A DNA stretch of 14,274 nucleotides from Cytophagales bacterium (lineage in GTDB: Bacteria > Bacteroidota > Bacteroidia > Cytophagales > Cyclobacteriaceae): NCBI GenBank assembly GCA_020063545.1, contig JAGUUF010000038.1, forward strand, positions 1 through 14,274. Direction: 5' to 3'. Of the stretch, positions 7,423-14,003 are shown piece after piece; within the stretch, counting starts at the first letter, position 1, and every line of letters starts with the position of its first letter. The notes below the pieces were generated by a model that worked only from the letters and a program-made list of their open reading frames with translations, was not told the DNA's origin and ran no database searches. The translations under genes and the position numbers were made by a program.

Positions 7423-8115
7423 CTACACCCCCCTCTGTCGGGATACCGTTGCGTGAGAAATAACTCCCTGCACAATAAGCAGTTGTGCGCTGATGTAGGT
7501 GAACATAATCCAGAAATCGGCATGGGCAAGCGGCTCAATAAACTTATTGATGGCGAGCAGCGAATCGGAGATCATAAATAAAATTGAACCCCCGAATACC
7601 ATCACAAAACTTCCCTGGCCGGTACGGCCATAGCGAAACAGTGCGTTAATGCTCATCAGGGTTATTACCAATGCATAAAGCAACACCGGCCATTTCATAT
7701 CGCCCAGGTGCGGGTAGAGAATAACCACCAGTCCGCTGCCGGCAAGGATTAACGGAAAAGCAAAGCGAATGCGCTGAAGGCCTTGCAATGCATTCGTCTC
7801 ATCCTCCCACCGGTGCTGGCGATACGAAAAAATGTAAAGAACATGGGCCAGCAGAAAGGCGGCCAGCCCGTATATAAAGAAAGAAGCCTCGTCTTGCTGA
7901 AACATGAGCAGCACATCGCCAGCCCAACTGAAAAAAAGGGCCAGCAAAAAAGTAATGGCCAGCGGCTCACCCGCACGGGAAAATACGTAGTAGCCAATCA
8001 GCGTAAGCAATAAAAAAGGTTTCGCGAATTGGTGTACAACGGGTGCATCCGCCAGGGTTGAAAACAATTCTGCACTGCTTGCCAGTACAAACAAAATTAA
8101 AAAATAGCGCTTCAT
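7423..8115 (-). CDS. YhhN/TMEM86-family membrane protein (putative lysoplasmalogenase)
   Basis: This 230-residue protein is almost entirely hydrophobic, with about 7-8 membrane segments. Family landmarks are F-A-K-P-F-L-L-L-T-L-I near residues 29-39, F-F-S-W-A-G-D-V-L-L-M-F near 61-72, and G-L-A-A-F-L-L-A-H-V-L-Y-I-F near 83-96. The Asp in the second block and the His in the third are conserved positions of the family. TMEM86 homologues hydrolyse the vinyl-ether bond of lysoplasmalogen to an aldehyde and a glycerophospho-base. Whether this organism makes plasmalogens is not visible here, so the activity is inferred from family. The ATG follows the stop of the upstream MFS gene by 4 bases, so it is the likely last gene of the prfB transcript. 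Its stop codon directly abuts the stop of the GIN gene, leaving no intergenic terminator. Confidence 0.85.
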   Translation of the reverse strand: MKRYFLILFVLASSAELFSTLADAPVVHQFAKPFLLLTLIGYYVFSRAGEPLAITFLLALFFSWAGDVLLMFQQDEASFFIYGLAAFLLAHVLYIFSYRQHRWEDETNALQGLQRIRFAFPLILAGSGLVVILYPHLGDMKWPVLLYALVITLMSINALFRYGRTGQGSFVMVFGGSILFMISDSLLAINKFIEPLAHADFWIMFTYISAQLLIVQGVISHATVSRQRGV

Positions 8116-8119
8116 AGGG

Positions 8120-9346
8120 TTATAGTTGATCCAACTCGCTGCCTACACTTTCGGCCGGACTGGTAACCGATACTGCCTGCGGGGCAGGTGTTGCTTTACG
8201 CAGGGTTACCAGGTACAGAAATGCCAGGCCGGCCAGCACGGCACAGGCTACAAACGTAACCATAAAGTTCTCGGGTTGGTTACCGTAAATCAGTCCGGAG
8301 GTAAAGGCTCCTACGCCTATGCCCATTTCCATAAAAATATACAGGCTGGAAATGCCGCGGCCTTTATGCTGCTCATCGCTTAAATCGGTTGCCCATGCAA
8401 ACAATGTTGGCGATGTCATACCCTGTGCAAAGCCATACAGGGTAACGGCAATCATCAGGTCGCGGGGTGTTGTTCCAAAGCCAAGCAACACCATGGCCAC
8501 CACGGCCAAACCCGTGCTGACAATGAGCACATTGCGCCTGCCGTAATAGTCGGAGGCTTTGCCGGCAATTAATCGTACAGATAGCGATGCCACGGTTAAG
8601 AACATAAAGAGCAAGCCCTTGTTCCGGATGCCAACAAATTCGCCAAAATCGGGGATAACGGTGTACACTGCACCATACGAATAGGCCGTGAGCACCATAA
8701 CAACACAGGTAACCAGCACGCGCGGTTCGAATAAGTCGCGCTTATGAATCTTCAGCACCTCGTGCGTAAACGGATTGCGTTGCTGCAGGGTCTCCTTAAT
8801 GCCCATCAAAATCAAAATGGAGATGATGGCAAAACCGGATGAAGTGTAAAACATAAAATTCAGTCCAAGGTTGTTGGCCACCGCACCTCCAACTACCGGC
8901 CCTGCCGCCATGCCTACCGTTCCGGCAGTACCAAGCAACCCCATCGCTTCACCTCGTTTTTGAGCCGGTATAATATCAGAAAGGTATGCGGTTAAACCGG
9001 TTGGGGTAAAGCCGGTTGAAAATCCGTGAACCAGTCTGAGCAACAAAAAACCGGCTACCGATGTTACGATTGGGTACATTAAACTGCTGATAAAGCAGAC
9101 CGAAGTACCGATTACCATTACCGGTATGCGGCCGACCTTATCGGCAATTTTCCCACTGAATGGGCGCGACACCATAGCCGTAATGGTGAACAGCGAAATG
9201 ATCAGGCCCTTGTATTCGGCCCCGCCCAAACTGCTCAGGTAAGCCGGCAATTCAGGAATAAGCATGTTAAAGCTGGCAAAGAACAGCAGCGAACTGAGGC
9301 AAAGCAGCCAGAACTGGCGGGTGTAGGTTCGGGAAGTTTTATTCAT
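8120..9346 (-). CDS. MFS transporter, DHA1-like
   Basis: This 408-residue protein has about 12 membrane segments. Motif A is G-K-I-A-D-K-V-G-R-I-P-V in the 2-3 loop, with the pseudo-symmetric copy G-K-A-S-D-Y-Y-G-R-R-N-V between helices 8 and 9. Motif C, G-T-V-G-M-A-A-G-P-V-V-G-G, in helix 5 indicates an export-type (drug:H+ antiporter) member. The last 25 or so residues (A-T-P-A-P-Q-A...) form a hydrophilic cytoplasmic tail. The substrate is not recognisable. It differs from the TetA-like transporter at 4652-5878, with the same length but little shared sequence outside motif A, so the two do not look like a recent duplication. It starts 16 bases after the prfB stop. A short CGGG/CCCG hairpin (9347-9358) lies immediately before the ATG, and no Shine-Dalgarno is visible. 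Co-transcription with prfB and the YhhN gene is likely from spacing. Confidence 0.87.
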   Translation of the reverse strand: MNKTSRTYTRQFWLLCLSSLLFFASFNMLIPELPAYLSSLGGAEYKGLIISLFTITAMVSRPFSGKIADKVGRIPVMVIGTSVCFISSLMYPIVTSVAGFLLLRLVHGFSTGFTPTGLTAYLSDIIPAQKRGEAMGLLGTAGTVGMAAGPVVGGAVANNLGLNFMFYTSSGFAIISILILMGIKETLQQRNPFTHEVLKIHKRDLFEPRVLVTCVVMVLTAYSYGAVYTVIPDFGEFVGIRNKGLLFMFLTVASLSVRLIAGKASDYYGRRNVLIVSTGLAVVAMVLLGFGTTPRDLMIAVTLYGFAQGMTSPTLFAWATDLSDEQHKGRGISSLYIFMEMGIGVGAFTSGLIYGNQPENFMVTFVACAVLAGLAFLYLVTLRKATPAPQAVSVTSPAESVGSELDQL

Positions 9347-9362
9347 CGGGATAACCCGTTCG

Positions 9363-10467
9363 TCATTTAGCTGATTTTACCCCCTCTTCCTGCAACTCGA
9401 GCAAAAATGCTTTTATAAAGTCATCCAGGTCGCCATCCAGCACATTTTGTGCATCGGTGCGCTCTACGCCCGTGCGGGCATCTTTTACCAGTTTATACGG
9501 ATGGAGAACGTAGTTCCGTATTTGCGAGCCGAAATCAATCTTCATCTTGCCGGCCTCAATCTTGTCGCGCTCGGCATTGCGCTTCTCCATTTCAAGCTGG
9601 TACAATTTTGATTTCAGCATTTGCATGGCGCGCTCGCGGTTGGCATGCTGCGATCGCTCCACCTGGCATACAATTACTATACCCGTAGGCTTGTGTGTAA
9701 GCTGTACTTTGGTTTCCACCTTGTTTACATTCTGGCCACCGGCCCCGCCCGAACGCGATGTCTGGATTTCCACATCCGCAGGGTTCACTTCAATATTGAT
9801 GGAGTCATCCACTTTCGGGTACACAAACACCGAAGCAAACGAAGTATGCCTGCGCTGGTTTGAATCGAATGGTGAAATGCGCACCAGGCGGTGCACCCCG
9901 ATTTCGGATTTCAGTTTGCCGTACGCGAAAGGCCCTTCAATTTCGAGTGTTGCTGATTTTATTCCGGCCACTTCGCCAGCCTGGTAATCCACCTGCGTTA
10001 CTTTGTAGCCGCTTTTCTCGCCCCACATAATGTACATGCGGTTAAGCATCTCGGCCCAGTCGTTACTTTCGGTGCCGCCAGCCCCGGGGTTTATTTCGAG
10101 CACGGCACTGAGCTGGTCCTCTTCACGGCTCAGCATCTTTTTAAATTCGAGCTCCTCAACCGCTTTGGCGGTTTTTACATACTCGCGATCGAGTTCATCT
10201 CTGCCCACATCACCGGCTTCATGGAACTCGTTCAGCACGTCAAGGTCTTCCACCAATTTGTTTACCTTTTCAAAAGCATCTGTCCACACTTTTTTAGTGC
10301 GTATGCTTTTCATAATGGTTTCCGCTTGCCTGGGGTTACTCCAGAAATCGGGCTGGTGGGTAATGGCCTCTTCGTCTTTTACTTCAACAATCTTGCGATC
10401 GTAGTCAAAGATACCTCCTCAAAGCCTGAACACGGCCTTTTAAATCTTTCAGTTGTTCGGTAGTCAT
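9363..10467 (-). CDS. prfB: peptide chain release factor 2, with programmed +1 frameshift
   Basis: RF2 recognises UGA and UAA stop codons and triggers peptide release on the ribosome. The gene is in two frames. ATG at 10467-10465 opens 20 codons (M-T-T-E-Q-L-K-D-L-K-G-R-V-Q-A-L-R-R-Y-L) ending at TGA (10407-10405). After a +1 shift that skips base 10407, reading resumes at GAC (10406-10404) as D-Y-D-R-K-I-V-E-V and runs to TGA at 9365-9363, giving 367 residues, normal for RF2. The join is complement(9363..10406,10408..10467). The stop-codon specificity motif S-P-F (about residues 198-200) and the catalytic G-G-Q (243-245, in S-G-G-A-G-G-Q-N-V-N-K) are intact. An annotation beginning at the internal ATG (10313) would lose 51 residues. 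The gene uses UGA twice: at the shift site, where RF2 level sets the shift rate, and as its own terminator. MFS and YhhN genes follow closely. Confidence 0.96.
10404..10419 (-). promoter_or_regulatory. RF2 programmed +1 ribosomal frameshift site
   Basis: On the minus strand the sequence reads AGGAGG-TAT-CTT-TGA-C: an internal Shine-Dalgarno-like AGGAGG (10419-10414), three bases, the slippery CTT codon (10410-10408), then the in-frame UGA followed by C, a weak termination context. Spacing is identical to the well-studied E. coli prfB site (AGGGGG-TAT-CTT-TGA-C). When RF2 is scarce, ribosomes pause at UGA and slip +1, producing more RF2, which is an autoregulatory loop. Established for the family; the match is read directly here. 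Confidence 0.96.
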
Positions 10468-10483
10468 GGTAGTAATTAAACAA

Positions 10484-10491
10484 CAAATATA
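10484..10491 (-). promoter_or_regulatory. candidate -7 element of the prfB promoter
   Basis: TATATTTG on the minus strand matches the Bacteroidetes -7 consensus TAnnTTTG exactly and lies 16 bases before the prfB ATG, implying a leader of about 10 bases. No TTTG is found at the usual -33 distance, so support is partial. GGTAT...ATACC (10495-10509) and the palindrome ACCCGGGT (10507-10514), which ends at the methyltransferase stop codon, lie just upstream and could act as a weak transcript end or an operator. Confidence 0.45.
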
Positions 10492-10514
10492 ACCGGTATT
10501 CCGGATACCCGGGT

Positions 10515-11687
10515 TTAAGCTGAAGGCTGCTGTTTACTCCCTTGGTACAATTCATATTCCAGCAGCCGGCAATCCAGTTTTGCCGAATAAAACTCAATCC
10601 TGCGGCTGGTGCGAAGTCCGATTTTCTTTGCCAGGTCAAGGTTACCCGTAAAAATATAGCCCGTGTACCCTTGGCAATGTTTTTTCATAAAATCACCAAT
10701 GCGTTTGTAGGTGGTTTCAAGTTGCGCGATTTCGCCCATGCGCTCACCGTATTCAGGGTTAAAATATATCACGCCCTTTTGCCCTGCAGGTACGGGCGTC
10801 TCTTCAAAATCGCATTGCTCAAAACGGATGAGGTTTTCAACACCGGCCTGGGCCGCATTCACTTTGGAAATCATTATGGCATCTGCGCTGATATCGGTAG
10901 CCACGATTTCGGGGTACGGTGCCGGGCGAATCTGGTTAGTAAGTTTACTAAATTCATCGCGGTACACCTGCTCGTCATAGCCTACAATATGCATGAAGGA
11001 ATAATTTTTCCGGAACAATCCCGGTTTCCGGTTGGTGGCCAGTAAAGCCGCTTCGATGGCCACCGTGCCCGAACCACACATGGGATTAACGAAGGGTGAA
11101 AGCCGATCCCATTTGGCAGCCATTACTGTTGCTGCGGCCAGTGCTTCAAGCATGGGTGCCTTGCCGGGAATTTTCCGGTAGCCGTGTTTTGAAAGCGTAT
11201 GCCCGGAAGTATCCAGAAACAACTCGGCATATTTTTCTTTCCAGAACAAATGAATAACAACGTGATTCAGGTCGGGCCCTGAATCCGGGCGCTTACCGAT
11301 CCTCTCGCGAAACCGGTCGGCAATGGCGTCCTTTACTTTTACATTAACAAACAACTCGTTGTTAACCGATGGGTGGTTTACGTTGCAGGTAACGGAGAAG
11401 GAGCCGTTATCCGGCATAACCACCTCCCACGGAAATTTCTTTACCTGCTCATACACATGATCGGGGTGATTGGCCTGGAACTCCCGCAGCGAATACAGTA
11501 CCTGGCTGGCACAGCGTAGGTTCAGGTTAAGTTTTATGCAATCGTTAATGGTACCGTGCAGTTCAATACCTGTTTTGAACACCCGCTGCGGCTTAAACCC
11601 GAGTTCTTCAATTTCCTGCCTTAGCCAGGGGGCCAGGCGACTGTTGCAGGTAACAATGATGCGGGCACGGTTGGATGATACATTCAT
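10515..11687 (-). CDS. THUMP-domain class I SAM-dependent RNA methyltransferase (RlmL N-terminal/UPF0020 type)
   Basis: 390 residues. The N-terminal half (about 1-160) fits the ferredoxin-like plus THUMP RNA-binding region of COG0116 proteins. The linker S-K-H-G-Y-R-K-I-P-G-K-A-P-M-L-E-A-L-A-A-A matches the family's R-G-Y-R...A-P-L-x-E segment. The Rossmann methyltransferase domain has SAM motif I P-F-V-N-P-M-C-G-S-G-T (198-208), an acidic segment V-A-T-D-I-S (262-267), and motif IV N-P-E-Y-G-E-R (310-316). Relatives methylate guanine N2 in 23S rRNA (RlmL, m2G2445) or tRNA. Motif IV normally reads N-P-P-Y; the second proline is Glu here. The RlmK half of E. coli RlmKL is absent, as is usual outside gamma-proteobacteria. 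It starts 3 bases after the unknown membrane-protein gene ends, so they are likely co-transcribed, and it precedes prfB, another translation gene. Confidence 0.88.
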   Translation of the reverse strand: MNVSSNRARIIVTCNSRLAPWLRQEIEELGFKPQRVFKTGIELHGTINDCIKLNLNLRCASQVLYSLREFQANHPDHVYEQVKKFPWEVVMPDNGSFSVTCNVNHPSVNNELFVNVKVKDAIADRFRERIGKRPDSGPDLNHVVIHLFWKEKYAELFLDTSGHTLSKHGYRKIPGKAPMLEALAAATVMAAKWDRLSPFVNPMCGSGTVAIEAALLATNRKPGLFRKNYSFMHIVGYDEQVYRDEFSKLTNQIRPAPYPEIVATDISADAIMISKVNAAQAGVENLIRFEQCDFEETPVPAGQKGVIYFNPEYGERMGEIAQLETTYKRIGDFMKKHCQGYTGYIFTGNLDLAKKIGLRTSRRIEFYSAKLDCRLLEYELYQGSKQQPSA

Positions 11688-11690
11688 GAC

Positions 11691-12179
11691 CTACCAATCC
11701 ACGATTACCGCTTTTTTCCTCCGGCCCAACACAAAGTAGTTGTTATTAACGAATTGCATAACCACGCCCGAGCCGACCAGCAGTGCCGATGAAATGATTA
11801 CTCCGCTGTGGGCAGTATACCCCTCATCGCGCACCAGTGTGGTGTTTACCAAATCGCCCAGAAAAATCATCAGCCCGGCAGCAATAAAACCCTTGCCGAT
11901 GGAGGCCGTACGAAAACCGGAATTGGGCAAGCCGGTTAAATCAATCCTCTGAAGCTGATGCGCATAGGTTGTATCCTCTCCTATGCGGAAATAATCCTGG
12001 TGAATGCCGGCAATAAACCCCCGTGTGAAATGATCGCGGTCTTTGCGCTTAAAGCGGATGTAGTCGCCCTCCCGGAATGAGGTAATGGTGTTGTCGACCT
12101 TAAGCAGAACCAGCCGGTATTGTGCTGTTACCAGAGAAGGTGCAGCCATGAAAAGGGTGAGCGCAAAAAACTTAGTCAT
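11691..12179 (-). CDS. hypothetical exported/membrane protein, small beta-rich N-terminal region and two hydrophobic segments
   Basis: I do not recognise a named family. The 162 residues begin with a signal peptide (M-T-K-F-F-A-L-T-L-F-M-A-A-P-S-L-V-T-A-Q, likely cleavage after A19). Residues about 35-82 (F-R-E-G-D-Y-I-R-F-K-R-K...G-F-I-A-G-I...Y-F-R-I-G...Q-L-Q-R-I-D-L) have the strand pattern and glycine spacing of a small SH3/Sm-like barrel. Two hydrophobic stretches follow, at about 94-111 and 125-144, separated by a short polar loop. The tail is basic (G-R-R-K-K-A-V-I-V-D-W). It is probably anchored in a membrane with the barrel on the periplasmic side. It lies between ilvE and the methyltransferase, 3 bases from the latter, with a candidate promoter and hairpin just ahead of its ATG. 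Function unknown; coding status is supported by the signal peptide, tight packing and continuous protein-like sequence. Confidence 0.75.
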   Translation of the reverse strand: MTKFFALTLFMAAPSLVTAQYRLVLLKVDNTITSFREGDYIRFKRKDRDHFTRGFIAGIHQDYFRIGEDTTYAHQLQRIDLTGLPNSGFRTASIGKGFIAAGLMIFLGDLVNTTLVRDEGYTAHSGVIISSALLVGSGVVMQFVNNNYFVLGRRKKAVIVDW

Positions 12180-12181
12180 GA

Positions 12182-12213
12182 AACCGTAGCTGCCCGAAAA
12201 TAGGCAAACGGTT
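12182..12213 (-). other. inverted repeat spanning the ilvE stop to the next gene's start
   Basis: AACCGT (12182-12187) pairs with ACGGTT (12208-12213), and inside this TGCC (12191-12194) pairs with GGCA (12203-12206), leaving an 8-base loop. The outer arm includes two bases of the ilvE stop codon; the other arm ends two bases before the next ATG. There is no U-run, so a standard terminator is unlikely. It could structure the leader of the 11691-12179 gene or be part of an inter-cistronic hairpin. Confidence 0.4.
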
Positions 12214-12225
12214 ACATCTTCACAA
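12195..12225 (-). promoter_or_regulatory. candidate promoter for the hypothetical gene and methyltransferase
   Basis: On the minus strand TTGT (12225-12222), 19 bases, then TATTTTCG (12202-12195) resemble TTTG-N19-TAnnTTTG at exact spacing with one mismatch in each box. It overlaps the end of ilvE and lies about 15 bases before the ATG at 12179. This would let the downstream pair be transcribed independently of ilvE. Based on sequence resemblance only. Confidence 0.4.
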
Positions 12226-13276
12226 TCCAGTTAAACGGATCAGGTACAAGCCCGCGTTTGATACTGTCGAGTTCTTTCAAAATATGGTTGGAATATTTGC
12301 GCCCGTTTACCGGGGGTAAATAATAATCCTTATCGTTATAACCGATGAGTTCAATCGGGGCAATGGTGGCTGCGGTGCCGGCACCAAAGGCCTCGGTAAC
12401 GGTTCCTTTTTCCAGTCCGTCAATCAGTTCTTTCACCGAAATCCTTCGCTCTTCTACTTTCCAGCCCCAGTGTTGTGCCAGTTTCAGAACGCTGTCGCGG
12501 GTAATGCCTGCCAGAATGGTATCGGTAAGGGCGGGTGTTACCAGGGTATCGTTTATCACGAACATCACGTTCATTGTTCCGGATTCTTCGATGTACTCAT
12601 GGTTTTTTCCATCGGTCCAGATGAGTTGGTGGTACCCTTTGTCCTGCGCCAGCTTGGCCGGGTAAATGGCCCCGCCATAGTTACCTCCTGCTTTGGCATA
12701 GCCGGTGCCCCCGTCAATGGCGCGGGTGTAATGTGTTTCAATCTTCACCTTAACCGGTGTTGAATAGTAGGCACCTACCGGGCAGAGGATAATCATAAAC
12801 GTGAAGTCGGACGATGCCTTTATGCCGATGTATTCATCGGCCGAAAACATAAATGGCCTGATGTAGAGTGATGAGCCGTCAACAGCGGGTATCCAGTTGC
12901 GGTCAAGATCAATCAACGCAAACAAGCTGTCCATAAACAACTCTTCGGGAATGTGCGGCATGCACATGCGCTCGCCCGAGATGTTCATGCGCATCCAGTT
13001 GTCGTGCGGGCGGAACACCAGCGCTTCACCTTCGGGCCCGCGGAAAGCTTTCATACCTTCAAAAATGGCCTGGCCGTAGTGCAACGCGGGAGTTGCCGGA
13101 CTGATGGGCATGTGGCCATAGGGAACGATGCGGAAATTCTTCCATTCCCCGTTGCGGTAGTCGGCAATAAACATGTGGTCGGTGTAGATTTTCCCAAACG
13201 GGATGTTGGCAAAATCAACCTCTGCCAGCCTGGATTCCTGCACCCGGTGGATGCTGATGTTTTGCGTAGCGACCAT
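12212..13276 (-). CDS. ilvE: branched-chain amino acid aminotransferase
   Basis: This 354-residue cytoplasmic, PLP-dependent fold-type IV enzyme (EC 2.6.1.42) exchanges amino groups between Leu, Ile or Val and 2-oxoglutarate. It is the last step of branched-chain amino acid synthesis and the first of their breakdown. G-Y-A-K-A-G-G-N-Y-G-G-A (192-203) contains the PLP-binding lysine K195. E-E-S-G-T-M-N-V-M-F-V (230-240) is the conserved region contacting the cofactor. G-Q-A-I-F-E-G-M-K-A-F-R (68-79) is the family's substrate-side block, and G-A-G-T-A-A-T-I-A-P-I (298-308) binds the phosphate. Length and the K-x-G-G-N-Y-G form place it with the longer, eukaryote-like BCAT group rather than the shorter E. 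coli IlvE (about 309 residues). The start is ATG at 13276, after a 101-base leader region with a candidate promoter and an inverted repeat. No other ilv/leu genes are nearby, so it seems to be a stand-alone locus. Confidence 0.95.
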   Translation of the reverse strand: MVATQNISIHRVQESRLAEVDFANIPFGKIYTDHMFIADYRNGEWKNFRIVPYGHMPISPATPALHYGQAIFEGMKAFRGPEGEALVFRPHDNWMRMNISGERMCMPHIPEELFMDSLFALIDLDRNWIPAVDGSSLYIRPFMFSADEYIGIKASSDFTFMIILCPVGAYYSTPVKVKIETHYTRAIDGGTGYAKAGGNYGGAIYPAKLAQDKGYHQLIWTDGKNHEYIEESGTMNVMFVINDTLVTPALTDTILAGITRDSVLKLAQHWGWKVEERRISVKELIDGLEKGTVTEAFGAGTAATIAPIELIGYNDKDYYLPPVNGRKYSNHILKELDSIKRGLVPDPFNWIVKM

Positions 13277-13288
13277 TTTTCAGGGGTT

Positions 13289-13308
13289 TTGCGGTTGTTG
13301 TGCCGCAA
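13289..13308. repeat. inverted repeat in the ilvE leader, possible operator
   Basis: TTGCGG (13289-13294) and CCGCAA (13303-13308) are perfect reverse complements, 8 bases apart, giving a 20-base dyad 12 bases upstream of the ilvE ATG. It overlaps the candidate -7 element on the minus strand, so it has the size and place of a dimeric repressor site, or alternatively a leader hairpin. Confidence 0.4.
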
Positions 13309-13335
13309 GTTAACAGATATTTTATTTCCGGCTAA
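13305..13335 (-). promoter_or_regulatory. candidate ilvE promoter
   Basis: On the minus strand TTAG (13335-13332), 19 bases, then TAACTTGC (13312-13305) resembles the Bacteroidetes promoter pattern at exact spacing, with mismatches. The -7 part ends in CTTGC, as does the candidate before nhaC. The implied start near 13298 leaves a leader of about 20 bases. Weak evidence. Confidence 0.3.
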
Positions 13336-13377
13336 CGGATGTTAGGACAAACGGTTTCGAAAATCGGCAATTCATCT

Positions 13378-13926
13378 TTACATTCTTGGTTTCCAGGGGG
13401 TTTCCTCTGCTCCAAGTTCTTGTGCCATTTTACGGGAAAGCACAAAAAGATAATCGGAAAGCCTGTTCAGGTACTTTATTACCATCGTATCTACCGGTTC
13501 GGCAGCGTGCAATGCAATTACGTGGCGCTCGGCCCTGCGGCAGACTGTACGGGCGATATGACAAAATGAAACCGATTGATGGCCCCCGGGAAGGACGAAA
13601 GACCTCATGGGAGGAAGCGCTTCTTCCATACCGTCAATTTGTTTTTCCAGAAAGGCAACATCCTCTTCCCGCAGTGCGGGCAGTTTAACTTTTGTATTGG
13701 CAGGTTCCGTTGCCAGTATGGAGCCAATGGTAAATAGCCTGTCTTGTATTTCTATCAACACTTCCTTTCGGATTGAATTTACGGATTGATCGCGCAGCAG
13801 GCCGATGTATGCGTTCAGTTCATCAACTGTTCCGTAGGTTTCGATGCGTAAATCTGATTTTGAAACACGCTTTCCGCCAAACAATGCGGTAGTTCCGGTA
13901 TCACCAGTTTTGGTGTAGATTTTCAT
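13378..13926 (-). CDS. PduO-type cob(I)alamin adenosyltransferase
   Basis: This 182-residue cytoplasmic enzyme (EC 2.5.1.17) transfers the 5'-deoxyadenosyl group of ATP to cob(I)alamin or cob(I)yrinic acid a,c-diamide, making the B12 coenzyme. The N-terminal ATP-binding block is Y-T-K-T-G-D-T-G-T-T-A-L-F-G-G-K-R-V-S-K (4-23), followed by Y-G-T-V-D-E-L-N-A-Y-I-G (31-42). Later blocks are F-V-L-P-G-G (110-115), C-R-R-A-E-R-H-V (129-136) and Y-L-N-R-L-S-D-Y-L-F-V-L-S-R (151-164), all typical of the ATR/PduO family. Length is normal and there is no extra C-terminal domain. No cobalamin synthesis or B12-dependent enzyme genes are visible nearby, so it probably serves salvage for a mutase or reductase elsewhere. 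It begins with ATG at 13926, 77 bases after the ABC ATPase stop. Confidence 0.94.
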   Translation of the reverse strand: MKIYTKTGDTGTTALFGGKRVSKSDLRIETYGTVDELNAYIGLLRDQSVNSIRKEVLIEIQDRLFTIGSILATEPANTKVKLPALREEDVAFLEKQIDGMEEALPPMRSFVLPGGHQSVSFCHIARTVCRRAERHVIALHAAEPVDTMVIKYLNRLSDYLFVLSRKMAQELGAEETPWKPRM

Positions 13927-13948
13927 TCTGCGAAGGTGGAGATTTACC

Positions 13949-13974
13949 GGTTAATCATCAAGACCAAATTAACC
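13949..13974. repeat. inverted repeat between ABC ATPase and PduO-type gene
   Basis: GGTTAAT (13949-13955) and ATTAACC (13968-13974) are perfect reverse complements with a 12-base loop, in the 77-base gap before the adenosyltransferase ATG. There is no U-run for a standard terminator and no B12-riboswitch-sized leader (normally about 200 bases). It could be an operator or a weak transcript-end hairpin; chance is possible. Confidence 0.35.
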
Positions 13975-14003
13975 CTCTCCGGCAGGCTAACCCGGGTAAG
14001 GGC

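Noticed and set aside
10542..11045. Plus-strand open frame of 167 codons opposite the THUMP methyltransferase
   Set aside because: Overlaps a well-supported gene on the other strand and has no recognisable domain.
13990..13997. Palindrome ACCCGGGT after the ABC ATPase stop, also found at 10507-10514 after the methyltransferase stop
   Set aside because: Two copies of an 8-base palindrome near minus-strand stops is suggestive, but the stems are short, have no U-run and can arise by chance in this composition; not called as terminators.
13927..14003. Possible cobalamin riboswitch ahead of the PduO-type gene
   Set aside because: The gap is only 77 bases, shorter than a B12 riboswitch, and no B12-box-like sequence is seen.
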